DNA of 32,253 nucleotides. It comes from Rhodoferax sp. (GTDB lineage: Bacteria > Pseudomonadota > Gammaproteobacteria > Burkholderiales > Burkholderiaceae_C). The stretch covers positions 1 through 32,253 of the forward strand of contig NZ_JAABQC010000022.1 in NCBI RefSeq assembly GCF_011391645.1. The letters are read 5' to 3'. A program made the translations under genes and the position numbers. The first letter of the stretch is position 1; each line of letters begins with the position of its first letter. Below the pieces are notes generated by a model. It saw only the letters and a list, made by a program, of their open reading frames with translations. It was not told the DNA's origin and searched no databases. Below, one piece after another: positions 1-7,227 of the stretch.

Positions 1-2
1 TC

Positions 3-1595
3 ACACTCAAAAAATTTGCCGCCCCGAGAAAAAAAACGCGCGCGGCGCTTTTTTTGGCGGCCATGTGCTTGGTGTTGCCTGTCTCGTTGCAGGCGCAGGG
101 CAACCCGGCAAACACGCTGCCTTTGCTGGGCGACGGCAGTGACATGAGTGCCAGTGCCGAGCGTCGCCTGGGTGACCGCATCGCCCGTGAGCTTTTCCGA
201 GACCCCGACCTTATTGACGACCCGGTGTTGACGGACTACGTGCAGGGCGTCTGGCAGCCGCTGCTGGCTGCGGCCCGGGTCCGGGGTGATCTTACGCCTG
301 AACTTGATGAGCGCTTTGCCTGGCGCATTGTCCTGGGGCGCGACCGCAGCGTCAACGCGTTTGCATTGCCAGGCGGGTATTTTGGGCTGCACCTGGGGTT
401 GCTGGCAGTGGTGAACAGTCGCGATGAGTTGGCCTCGGTGCTGGGGCATGAGCTGAGTCACGTCACCCAACGCCATATTTCACGCCTGATTTCCAAAAAC
501 AACCAGCAAACTCCCTGGATGATCGGCGCCATGATTCTGGGCGCGCTGGCGGCCAGCAAAAGCCCCGAGGCCGGCAACGCACTGATCGTCGGCGGGCAAG
601 CCCTGTCAGCGCAAAGCCAGCTCAATTTTTCCCGCGACATGGAGCGTGAAGCAGACCGGGTGGGCTTTGGCGTGATGACCCAGGCCGGTTTTGAGGCGCA
701 GGGGTTCGTGGGCATGTTTGACAAGCTGCAGCAGGCGGCCCGGCTCAATGACACCGGTGCCTACCCCTATTTGCGCAGCCATCCGCTCACCACCGAGCGC
801 ATGGCTGACATGCAGTCGCGCCTGCCGCTGGGCGCCCCCCACACGGTTGATGTGGTGCCCGGCATGACGCACGCCATGCTGACGGCGCGCGCGCGGGTGT
901 TGTCGAGTTCTGGTGTTGACGCGCTGCGCCTGTGGCGGGCGCAGGCTGATGATGCGAGGCTGGTCAGTCAGGCCCCCGCGCAGCAGGCCGGCATCTTGTA
1001 TGGTGCGGCCATGGCCGCCAGCCGCATGCGTGATGCAGCGCAGGCGCGCAAGCAATGGGAGCGCCTGCAGCAAGTGGCCGCGCAAGAGCCTGAGGCAGCC
1101 CGGCAGGCACGCTGGCTGGGTGTGGAGATTGAACTGGCTGCGCGTGACCTGTCACGGCCGCAAATTTTGGCGCTTGGTGACAGCATCGGGCTGGACCCGG
1201 CCAAACCTGCCGCAGTAGCGCAGTTGCGTCGCCCGGAAATGTTGTTGCAGGCCCAGATTGCCGCGCAGTCTGGACAAATCGGGGTGATCGACCGCGTGGC
1301 GCAAAGCCTGCAAGTCTGGCTGGTCGGTGAGCCGCAGGACGCGCTGGCCTGGCAATGGCTGGCCAGCCTGTATACCGCGCAAAACCAGAGTCTGCGCGCC
1401 TTGCGGGCAGACGCCGAGGCGCGCGTGGCGCAACTGGATTACGCTGGTGCGCTGGACCGGCTCATGGCCGCGCAGGATCGACTGAAGGCCGCGAGTGCAT
1501 CGGGCACACCAGCGGACCACATCGAAGCCTCCATCATTGACGCGCGGCGGCGTCAGATTGAAGTTTTACTTAAAGAACAGGCGCTCGAAAGCTGA
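3..1595 (+). CDS. bepA: M48-family periplasmic metalloprotease with TPR-like C-terminus, BepA type (5' end outside window)
   Basis: Zinc metalloprotease of the outer-membrane quality-control type; BepA homologues degrade or assist stalled beta-barrel and LptD assembly in the periplasm. The zinc-binding HELSH motif lies at bases 447-461, and the downstream E-x-x-x-D glutamate motif (EREAD) at about 642-656. The C-terminal half is rich in Ala, Gln and Leu helices, as expected of the TPR region of this family. A TTG at 54 or ATG at 63 would leave a signal peptide without basic residues. The frame, however, stays open to base 3 and encodes a proper n-region (KKFAAPRKKTR) followed by a hydrophobic core and QAQG. 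I therefore infer that the true start lies left of the window. Its last 30 bases overlap the opposite-strand gene. Family assignment is firm; the exact name bepA is by analogy. Confidence 0.88.
   Translation, partial: TLKKFAAPRKKTRAALFLAAMCLVLPVSLQAQGNPANTLPLLGDGSDMSASAERRLGDRIARELFRDPDLIDDPVLTDYVQGVWQPLLAAARVRGDLTPELDERFAWRIVLGRDRSVNAFALPGGYFGLHLGLLAVVNSRDELASVLGHELSHVTQRHISRLISKNNQQTPWMIGAMILGALAASKSPEAGNALIVGGQALSAQSQLNFSRDMEREADRVGFGVMTQAGFEAQGFVGMFDKLQQAARLNDTGAYPYLRSHPLTTERMADMQSRLPLGAPHTVDVVPGMTHAMLTARARVLSSSGVDALRLWRAQADDARLVSQAPAQQAGILYGAAMAASRMRDAAQARKQWERLQQVAAQEPEAARQARWLGVEIELAARDLSRPQILALGDSIGLDPAKPAAVAQLRRPEMLLQAQIAAQSGQIGVIDRVAQSLQVWLVGEPQDALAWQWLASLYTAQNQSLRALRADAEARVAQLDYAGALDRLMAAQDRLKAASASGTPADHIEASIIDARRRQIEVLLKEQALES
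30..55 (+). other. Terminator-shaped A-run/hairpin/T-run inside signal-peptide codons
   Basis: Eight A (29-36), then C, GCGC, GCG, GCGC, then seven T (49-55). The A and T runs pair, GCGC pairs with GCGC, with C37 bulged and a three-base GCG loop. This has the form of an intrinsic terminator, yet it lies within an open reading frame whose Lys-Lys and Phe/Leu codons supply the homopolymers. It may be accidental, or it may cause polymerase slippage or early termination. Confidence 0.45.
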
Positions 1596-1916
1596 GTCAA
1601 TGACCAACCCCAGGGCGGAGTAGATCAGTGAGCCCCACAGTGCGGCATAGAAGTCGCGCACGTGAAAGCCCGCCAGAATCCCGGCAGCCGACCAGAACAT
1701 CAGGGCGTTGATGACAAACAAGAACAGCCCCAGCGTGACCAGCGTGACGGGCAGCGTCAACACCACCAGCACCGGGCGCAACACCATGTTGAAGAGCCCG
1801 ATGACAAAAGCCGCGATCAGCGCGGCGCCAAAGCTGCTGACCACGACGCCGCTGTAAAGGTAGGCCACGCAGAGCAGTGCGACTGCACTGAGCAGCCATT
1901 TCAGGATAAGTTTCAT
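1566..1916 (-). CDS. Small integral membrane protein, phage holin 4_2 family (DUF360 type)
   Basis: A 116-residue inner-membrane protein made almost entirely of four hydrophobic segments (about residues 5-22, 28-48, 52-77 and 85-106) with short basic or polar turns. The pattern LFNMVLRPVLVVLTLP and the TLGLFLFVINALMFW segment are typical of the family called 'phage holin family protein'. That name is historical: these proteins are chromosomal, not in prophages, and their function is unknown. I chose the ATG at 1916 (MKLILKW) over an upstream GTG at 1946, because the membrane segment begins directly after it and the extra residues are unlike the family. It is convergent with the M48 gene and the two coding sequences overlap by 30 bases at their 3' ends. 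Confidence 0.82.
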   Translation of the reverse strand: MKLILKWLLSAVALLCVAYLYSGVVVSSFGAALIAAFVIGLFNMVLRPVLVVLTLPVTLVTLGLFLFVINALMFWSAAGILAGFHVRDFYAALWGSLIYSALGLVIDSAFERLFFK

Positions 1917-1974
1917 GGGCGAGAGCTTAGCACCTTGCCGGGTCACTACGCCAGCGGGCTATGATGCCCGACCC

Positions 1975-2403
1975 ATGACTAGCATCCACATCACCGACAT
2001 TGAATCTGCCATCAATTTTTGGCGCATCAGGTTGCCCTGCGTTGATGGAGCCGCGCTGCCCGCGCCGACGCGGGCGCTGGCCGAGGTGTACGCGGTGATG
2101 GCCTTCGAGCGCCGCCATGACATTGAAGAAACGGCCCTGTCCGAGGCGGCCTGGCAGGCCTGGCTGGCCTGGTACGAGAGCATGCCCGACACGCCCTGTA
2201 TTGCGATTTGCTCGACCAGTCAGGGCGACGAAGTCTGCAAAGGCTGCGGCCGAACCTTTGCCGAGGTGCAGCACTGGACCGGCATGCGGCCGGTGCAAAA
2301 ACGCACCATCTGGCGTCGCATCACGCAGGAAGGCACCGCTTGGCGCTTTAACAAATACGCCGAGCGGGCTGCCGAAAAGAAAAAAACTCCCGGGAGTCCC
2401 TGA
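1975..2403 (+). CDS. DUF3717-DUF1289 two-domain protein
   Basis: A 142-residue soluble protein of unknown function. Residues 1-60 match the DUF3717 pattern (IHITDIESAINFWR near the start). Residues 72-105 match DUF1289: a short cysteine cluster with C75, C79, C88 and C91 (CIAIC...CKGCGRTFAEV...W), which looks like a small metal-binding site. The C-terminus is Lys/Arg-rich. DUF1289 proteins often occur alone as about 60-residue proteins, so this is a fusion of two small domains. The ATG at 1975 gives the conserved DUF3717 N-terminus; extending further upstream runs into the control region shared with the leftward membrane-protein gene. A function in metal handling or nucleic-acid binding would be a guess. 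Confidence 0.8.
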   Translation: MTSIHITDIESAINFWRIRLPCVDGAALPAPTRALAEVYAVMAFERRHDIEETALSEAAWQAWLAWYESMPDTPCIAICSTSQGDEVCKGCGRTFAEVQHWTGMRPVQKRTIWRRITQEGTAWRFNKYAERAAEKKKTPGSP

Positions 2404-2407
2404 TCAG

Positions 2408-2450
2408 TTGGGGTCAGAGCACGTCGCTTTGCGAGTGGTCTGACCCGCAA
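2408..2450. terminator. Palindromic element between convergent genes (bidirectional terminator or REP-like)
   Basis: GGGTCAGA (2411-2418) pairs perfectly with TCTGACCC (2439-2446). After one G/G mismatch, CAC (2420-2422) pairs with GTG (2435-2437). Outside, TTG pairs with CAA around a bulged G2447. It fills the 50 bases between the stop codons of the DUF1289 gene and the leftward reductase, so it can end both transcripts. There is no T-run, and the long GC-rich arms look more like a dispersed REP-type palindrome than a standard intrinsic terminator. Confidence 0.5.
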
Positions 2451-2453
2451 GGT

Positions 2454-3200
2454 TCAGAGAGAAATGCCGCCCGAGACTTCAATCACCTCGCCATTGATGT
2501 AGCTGGCTTCGTCGCTGGCCAAAAAGGCGAAGACGTTGGCAATTTCTTCCGGCTTGCCCAAGCGACGCAAAGCCACCTTGGCACTCAGGTCGGCCAGCAC
2601 TTTTTCGGGCATGGCCGCCACCATCGGGGTGGTGATGAAGCCGGGTGCCACCGCGTTAGTGCGCACGCCCTTGGGGCCGAGTTCGCGGCTCCAGGTCTTG
2701 GTGAAGCCGATCACGCCAAACTTGGTGGCGGCGTAGTTGGTCTGGCCAAAGTTGCCATACAAGCCCACCACCGAACTTGCGTTCAGAATCACACCGCTGC
2801 CCTGGGCCACCATGCCGTCGGCCACCGCCTGCGAGCAGTGGAACACGCCGCGCAGGTTGACGTCGATGACCTTGTCAAACTGTTCCAGTGTCATTTTTTG
2901 CAGGCGAGCATCCTGCGTGATGCCGGCGTTGTTGACCAGCACGTCGATACGACCAAATTTGGCCTTGACCTGGGCCACCACGTCGTCCACGACGGCGCGC
3001 TGGGTCACGTCCATCACAAAACCTTCAGCGGTGGCACCGAGGGCCCGGCACTGGGCCACGGCCTCGTCGACGCCGGCCTGTTTGACGTCACACACGATGA
3101 CGATGGCGCCTTCATTGGCGAATTTGAGCGCGGTGGCCAGGCCAATGCCTTGAGCGGCGCCGGTGATGATGGAAACTTTATTGAGCAAACGAGCGGACAT
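2454..3200 (-). CDS. fabG: 3-oxoacyl-ACP / acetoacetyl-CoA reductase-like short-chain dehydrogenase
   Basis: A 248-residue classical SDR enzyme that reduces a 3-oxoacyl thioester with NAD(P)H. Visible motifs are the Rossmann glycine motif TGAAQGIG (13-20), NNAG (90-93), Ser142/143 and the catalytic Y156-x-x-x-K160 (NYAATK). They are followed by the PGFI cofactor loop and the usual C-terminal end (GEVIEVSGG). Length and all catalytic residues are normal. It lies alone, without fabD or acpP, so it is probably an additional FabG paralogue or a PhaB-type acetoacetyl-CoA reductase rather than the essential fab-cluster copy. The 74-base gap to yaeQ contains a TTGAC-TGGT-GTCAA inverted repeat at its upstream end. 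It may be read from its own promoter or through from purB-yaeQ. Confidence 0.8.
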   Translation of the reverse strand: MSARLLNKVSIITGAAQGIGLATALKFANEGAIVIVCDVKQAGVDEAVAQCRALGATAEGFVMDVTQRAVVDDVVAQVKAKFGRIDVLVNNAGITQDARLQKMTLEQFDKVIDVNLRGVFHCSQAVADGMVAQGSGVILNASSVVGLYGNFGQTNYAATKFGVIGFTKTWSRELGPKGVRTNAVAPGFITTPMVAAMPEKVLADLSAKVALRRLGKPEEIANVFAFLASDEASYINGEVIEVSGGISL

Positions 3201-3274
3201 GATGATTTAGTTAGTAGTGAAAGAAACAGGATCATGTTACCCGTGTGACATTTCAGGAACTTGACACCAGTCAA

Positions 3275-3835
3275 CTACTTCCAAATTAGCGGCTCAATTT
3301 CCACGTTATGGGTGCCATCGCCCAGTGTCAGCATGCCTTCCTGAATGGTGGCCTGCAGCGCCATGCTGCGTTGCGCCATCGGAATCAGGGCTTGCGCTGC
3401 CGCCGTGGGGATGCGCCAGACGCGCAGGTTTTTGGGCCGTGCCAGTTTGCTTTCCATGCCGCGCCACCAGATGTCGGCCGCCTGGCTAAAACAGTAAAGC
3501 ACCACGGCATCGGCCTTGCCGCAGGCTTTGAGCAGTGGTTTGTCTTCGGGTTGCCCGACCTCGATCCACAGGCGTGTCTGGCCGGTGAAGTCGCGCAGCC
3601 AGGCGTCGGGCTCGTCGGGGTCACTCAGGCCGGCGCCAAAAGCCAGCGTGCCGTCGCCGTTGCAGACGCTTTGCAACTGGTGTGCCTGCAGCGCCAGCGC
3701 GCACAGGCGCACCATCATGCGTTCGTCGGTTTCACTCGGATGGCGCGCCAGCGTGAGCGCATGGTCGGCATAGTAGCCGTGGTCGATGTCGGCAATTTGC
3801 AGGCTTGCTTTGAAGATGGTGGATTTGATAGCCAT
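3275..3835 (-). CDS. yaeQ: YaeQ family protein
   Basis: A 186-residue soluble protein; E. coli YaeQ is about 180 residues. The N-terminus (MAIKSTIFKASLQIADID) and the later segments HPSETDERMMVRLCALAL, LWIEVGQPED and LRVWRIP are hallmarks of the family. YaeQ has a PD-(D/E)XK nuclease-like fold, but its cellular role is not settled; early reports linking it to RfaH function were not general. The ATG at 3835 is 11 bases after the purB stop codon, so the two are almost certainly co-transcribed. No strong Shine-Dalgarno sequence is visible. Function remains unassigned. Confidence 0.88.
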   Translation of the reverse strand: MAIKSTIFKASLQIADIDHGYYADHALTLARHPSETDERMMVRLCALALQAHQLQSVCNGDGTLAFGAGLSDPDEPDAWLRDFTGQTRLWIEVGQPEDKPLLKACGKADAVVLYCFSQAADIWWRGMESKLARPKNLRVWRIPTAAAQALIPMAQRSMALQATIQEGMLTLGDGTHNVEIEPLIWK

Positions 3836-3846
3836 GAAAAAAGGGT

Positions 3847-5226
3847 TTACACCCGGCGCGCCAGTTCGGCGGCCATGCCGGTGTAGCTGGCCGGCGTCAT
3901 GGCCAGCAAACGCTCTTTTTCAACTTCTGGCAGGTCCAGCCCGGCGATAAAGCCCTGCATCAACTCGCGCGTCATGGCCTCGCCGCGTGTGAACTTCTTG
4001 AGTTGCTCATAGGGCTGGGGCAGGCCAAAGCGGCGCATCACGGTTTGAATCGGCTCAGCCAGCACCTCCCAGGAGCTGTCGAGGTCGGCGGCTATTGCGG
4101 TTTCATTGATTTCGAGCTTGTTCAAGCCGGTGGCGAGCGACTGGTAGGCCAGCACGGCATAGCCAAGTGCCACGCCCATGTTGCGCAGCACGGTGCTGTC
4201 GGTCAGGTCACGTTGCCAGCGCGAGATGGGCAGTTTGTCGCTCATGTGGCGCAGCAGGGCGTTGGCCAGGCCCAGGTTGCCCTCGGCATTCTCGAAATCG
4301 ATCGGATTGACCTTGTGCGGCATGGTGGAAGAGCCCACCTCGCCATCTCGCAGGCGCTGCTTAAAGTAGCCCAGGCTCACGTAGCCCCACACATCGCGGC
4401 ACAAGTCGATCAGGATCGTGTTGGTGCGCGCCACCGCATCAAACAGTTCGGCCATGTAGTCATGCGGCTCGATCTGGATGCTGTAAGGCTGAAACGTCAG
4501 GCCCAGGCCCAGCGGTTCGGGGGTTTCGATCACTTTGCGGCTGAACGCCTCCCAGTCAAAATCTGGCCAGGCCGACAGGTGCGCGTTGTAATTGCCCACC
4601 GCGCCATTCATTTTGCCCATCAGCTTGACGCTGGCGATTTTGTCGCGCGCGGCCACCAGGCGATTCACCACATTGGCGATTTCCTTGCCCACTGTGGTTG
4701 GGCTGGCAGTTTGGCCATGGGTGCGGCTGAGCATCGACACCTCGGCAAAGGCATGCGCCATCTCGCGCAGCTTGACAATCAACTCGTCAATTTTTGGCAG
4801 CACAACCTGGTCGCGGCCACTTTTGAGCTGCAGCGCATGGCTGGTGTTGTTGATGTCCTCGCTGGTGCAGCCAAAGTGCACAAACTCCTGGGCGGCCACC
4901 AACTCGGGCCGACCTTCGAATTTGGACTTGATCCAGTATTCCACCGCCTTGACATCGTGGTTGGTGGTCTTTTCGATGGTCTTGATGGCGTTGCCATCGG
5001 TCTCGGAGAAGTTCTTGACCAGACCCAGCAGGTAGGTGCGCGCACCCGGAGACAGCGGCTTGAACTCTTTGAAGCCACAGTCGCAAAGGGCGATAAGCCA
5101 GGCCACCTCAACCTGAACCCTTCGGTGCATGTAACCTTGCTCGCTCATGGCGGGGCGTAACTTGGCAAGTTTGGCGGCATAGCGGCCGTCCAGCGGGGAA
5201 AGAGCAGAAATCGCGGAATTAGTCAT
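3847..5226 (-). CDS. purB: Adenylosuccinate lyase
   Basis: A 459-residue homotetrameric cytosolic enzyme of the fumarase/aspartase superfamily. It acts twice in purine synthesis: SAICAR to AICAR plus fumarate, and adenylosuccinate to AMP plus fumarate. Visible are TSEDINN (121-127), the catalytic-base region RTHGQTASPT around H170, and the superfamily signature SSTMPHKVNP (299-308) with the catalytic serine. The frame extends 27 codons further upstream, but the ATG at 5226 (MTNSAISALSPLDGRYA) gives the usual family N-terminus. It heads a leftward unit with yaeQ and diverges from the glutathione transferase gene. No clear Shine-Dalgarno precedes it, and a promoter-like pair sits so close that the message could be nearly leaderless. 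Confidence 0.96.
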   Translation of the reverse strand: MTNSAISALSPLDGRYAAKLAKLRPAMSEQGYMHRRVQVEVAWLIALCDCGFKEFKPLSPGARTYLLGLVKNFSETDGNAIKTIEKTTNHDVKAVEYWIKSKFEGRPELVAAQEFVHFGCTSEDINNTSHALQLKSGRDQVVLPKIDELIVKLREMAHAFAEVSMLSRTHGQTASPTTVGKEIANVVNRLVAARDKIASVKLMGKMNGAVGNYNAHLSAWPDFDWEAFSRKVIETPEPLGLGLTFQPYSIQIEPHDYMAELFDAVARTNTILIDLCRDVWGYVSLGYFKQRLRDGEVGSSTMPHKVNPIDFENAEGNLGLANALLRHMSDKLPISRWQRDLTDSTVLRNMGVALGYAVLAYQSLATGLNKLEINETAIAADLDSSWEVLAEPIQTVMRRFGLPQPYEQLKKFTRGEAMTRELMQGFIAGLDLPEVEKERLLAMTPASYTGMAAELARRV

Positions 5227-5233
5227 GACCAAG

Positions 5234-5261
5234 ATTGTAGGAGGATCAAAAGTGGCATCAA
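5234..5261 (-). promoter_or_regulatory. Candidate purB promoter
   Basis: On the minus strand TTGATG (5261-5256) and TACAAT (5239-5234) are spaced by 16 bases and match sigma-70 -35 and -10 boxes 4/6 and 5/6. Transcription would begin close to base 5227, one base before the purB ATG, implying a leaderless or very short-leader message. This is a motif match only. Confidence 0.3.
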
Positions 5262-5331
5262 AACCGTGGCTTCGCTTCAGCGCCTTGACGCTGTATAGAA
5301 TGCCCACATCCTATTTTCAAGCTCCTGCCAC

Positions 5332-5952
5332 ATGCCCATCAAACTGATCGGATCCAATACCAGCCCCTACGTGCGAAAAGTGCGCATCGTCATGGCCGAA
5401 AAAAAGCTTGACTATGACTACGTGCTCGAAGACGTGTGGTCCGCCACCACCAACATAGCGGCATCAAGCCCGCTGGGCAAAGTGCCTTGCCTGGTGATGG
5501 AAGCGGGAGATGCGATTTATGACTCACGCGTCATTGTGGAATACCTGGACACCCTGTCACCGGTGGGCAAGCTCATTCCGACGCAGGGGCGTGAGCGGGC
5601 CGAGGTTAAAACCTGGGAAGCACTGGCCGATGGCATCCTGGATGCTGCCATTCTTGCCCGGCTCGAGGCCACCTGGGGCGGCCGCACCGAAGCACAGCGT
5701 TGCCAGGCCTGGATCGACCGGCAACTGGGCAAGGTGGATACCGCATTGCAGGCCATCAGCAGGGATCTGGCAGACAAACCCTTTTGCGTCGGCATCCATT
5801 TGAGCCTGGCCGACATCGCCGTGGGCGTGGCGCTGGGTTATCTCGACTTTCGCTTTCCCCAGTTGCCCTGGCGCGAGCAATATCCCAATCTGGTCAAGCT
5901 GCAAGACAAGCTGATGCTGCGCGCCAGCTTCGCAGACACCCGGCCGGTCTGA
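5332..5952 (+). CDS. yibF: Glutathione S-transferase, YibF-like
   Basis: A 206-residue cytosolic protein with a thioredoxin-fold N-terminal domain (about 1-80) and an all-helical C-terminal domain. The N-terminal SNTSPYVRKVRIVMAEK carries the active-site Ser/Pro/Tyr region. SPLGKVPCLV contains the cis-proline of the glutathione site, and YDSRVIVEYLD the gamma-glutamyl-binding Asp-Ser. ALADGILDAAI and LADIAVGVALGYLDFR resemble E. coli YibF closely. The substrate is not known; YibF lacks strong activity on standard GST substrates. It is divergent from purB across 105 bases and 106 bases upstream of rfaE2, with which it may be co-transcribed. No strong ribosome-binding site is seen before the ATG. 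Confidence 0.87.
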   Translation: MPIKLIGSNTSPYVRKVRIVMAEKKLDYDYVLEDVWSATTNIAASSPLGKVPCLVMEAGDAIYDSRVIVEYLDTLSPVGKLIPTQGRERAEVKTWEALADGILDAAILARLEATWGGRTEAQRCQAWIDRQLGKVDTALQAISRDLADKPFCVGIHLSLADIAVGVALGYLDFRFPQLPWREQYPNLVKLQDKLMLRASFADTRPV

Positions 5953-6058
5953 CGCCGGCGCCGCGGACTGATGCTGCGCTGCTCTCGCCCGGGTGCCGTC
6001 CTGACTTTGGAGCCAGCGTGGCAGCCCGTGGTCAGCAATGGTTGCCGGGAGTTGGCCC

Positions 6059-6553
6059 ATGCCTGAAGCCCCGTTTCCTTCGGCTTTGGCGGGCAAACTG
6101 TGCCATCCGGGTGATCTTGCGGCACGCGTGGCCGCGCTGGCGCGTCCGCTGGTCTTCACCAACGGCGTGTTCGACGTGTTGCACCGCGGCCATGTGGTGT
6201 ACCTGGCGCAAGCCCGCGCCATGGGGGCCAGCCTGCTGGTGGCGCTGAACACCGACGCCTCGGCGCGGCGCTTGGGCAAGGGGCCGGACCGGCCGCTCAA
6301 CAACGAAATGGATCGCGCTTTTGTGATGGCCGCACTCACCAGCAGTAGCCTGGTGACCTGGTTTGACGAAGACACACCGCTTGAATTGATTGCCCGGGTG
6401 CGCCCTGACATTCTGGTCAAGGGAGGCGACTACGACATGGAAAAGCTGCCCGAGACCGCACTGGTGCAGTCCTGGGGTGGCCGGGCGCTGGCGCTGCCGT
6501 TTGTCACGGGTTACTCCACCACGGCGCTGGTGAACAAGATCCGAAGTTCCTGA
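6059..6553 (+). CDS. rfaE2: D-glycero-beta-D-manno-heptose 1-phosphate adenylyltransferase
   Basis: A 164-residue cytosolic nucleotidyltransferase that joins AMP from ATP to heptose 1-phosphate, making ADP-heptose for the LPS inner core. It corresponds to the C-terminal domain of bifunctional E. coli HldE. As in many betaproteobacteria, it is a separate gene. Motifs: TNGVFDVLHRGH (34-45) with the HxGH nucleotide-binding signature, NTDAS (64-68), the GPDRPLNNE loop, KGGDY (121-125), and a C-terminal GYSTT substrate-binding segment. Another in-frame ATG lies at 6038. I chose 6059 because GGGAG sits seven bases before it and no such site precedes 6038. The partner kinase (rfaE1/hldA) is not in the window. 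Confidence 0.93.
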   Translation: MPEAPFPSALAGKLCHPGDLAARVAALARPLVFTNGVFDVLHRGHVVYLAQARAMGASLLVALNTDASARRLGKGPDRPLNNEMDRAFVMAALTSSSLVTWFDEDTPLELIARVRPDILVKGGDYDMEKLPETALVQSWGGRALALPFVTGYSTTALVNKIRSS

Positions 6554-6742
6554 GGCTGGCGGCTGACAGGCCTGCCCCTGAAGATGTGGGCCTGAAGGCA
6601 TGTCTGGCGGCCACGGGCTGCGCCATGGGTGTGCGGGAAGCGGTAAGGCTGTTTCAAAAGTGCCAAATTGGCCCAAGTGCTGTTTAAGGGCTTGTCCAGG
6701 AAAACCAGTAAGAGCGGATAATTTGAGCCAAATAGAGTCACG

Positions 6743-7210
6743 CTAGCTGCCCGGGGCATCGTTGCGGAACTGGTCGTGGCAGCTCTTGCAGCTCTTTTCC
6801 ACGGCTTGCACGCTGGTCCGAACGGCCGGCAGATCGGCGCTTTGCGCGGCCTGCACCAATTTCTCCACCGACGCAAGGTAGCTGTCTTGCGCCTCTTTGA
6901 AGTCACCGGGGCGGCTCCAGACCTCAGCTTTGGCGCGGGTTGGCGGGTAGTTGCCGTCAGCCGTGAAATAGGGCCAGGGTTGGCTTGACAGTTCTTGCAG
7001 TGCCATGGCGCTGGCGACAAATTCAGCCCGGACAAATTCCTGCCGGTCGCGCGCCACCAGCCCCATCGGCTCGAGTGTTTTGGTGAAATTTTTAAAAATG
7101 GCCTGGCGCTTGCTGACCAGTTGTTGCGGGTGGGTGTCCTTGGCGCGCTCGCTGCAGCCACCCAGCAGGGCAGTGGCAGCGATGAGCGTGATCAGGGTGG
7201 TCTTTTGCAT
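6743..7210 (-). CDS. Cytochrome c' (class II c-type) predicted lipoprotein
   Basis: A 155-residue exported heme protein. Residues 1-19 form a lipoprotein signal peptide with lipobox LGGC (C19). The segment RQAIFKNFTKTLEPM near the start of the mature part and the single heme-attachment motif CKSCH (141-145) only 10 residues from the C-terminus are the class II cytochrome c' arrangement: a four-helix bundle with C-terminal heme. Known cytochromes c' bind NO and CO and are usually soluble in the periplasm, so the lipid anchor is noteworthy. The ATG at 7210 is favoured over an upstream in-frame GTG at 7267, because it begins the signal peptide. It starts 17 bases after the glnE stop and is probably co-transcribed with it. 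A role in NO handling or electron transfer is inferred from family only. Confidence 0.85.
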   Translation of the reverse strand: MQKTTLITLIAATALLGGCSERAKDTHPQQLVSKRQAIFKNFTKTLEPMGLVARDRQEFVRAEFVASAMALQELSSQPWPYFTADGNYPPTRAKAEVWSRPGDFKEAQDSYLASVEKLVQAAQSADLPAVRTSVQAVEKSCKSCHDQFRNDAPGS

Positions 7211-7227
7211 GTTGTCGAAATGAGAAG

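Noticed and set aside
4003-5160. Long plus-strand open frame opposite purB (385 codons)
   Set aside because: Antisense to the conserved purB codons. His/Gln/Ala-rich sequence without recognisable motifs, as expected of a GC-rich shadow frame.
6554-6742. Gap between rfaE2 and the cytochrome c' gene, checked for a tRNA, small RNA or terminator
   Set aside because: No cloverleaf, no hairpin with T-run and no convincing small frame found by eye.
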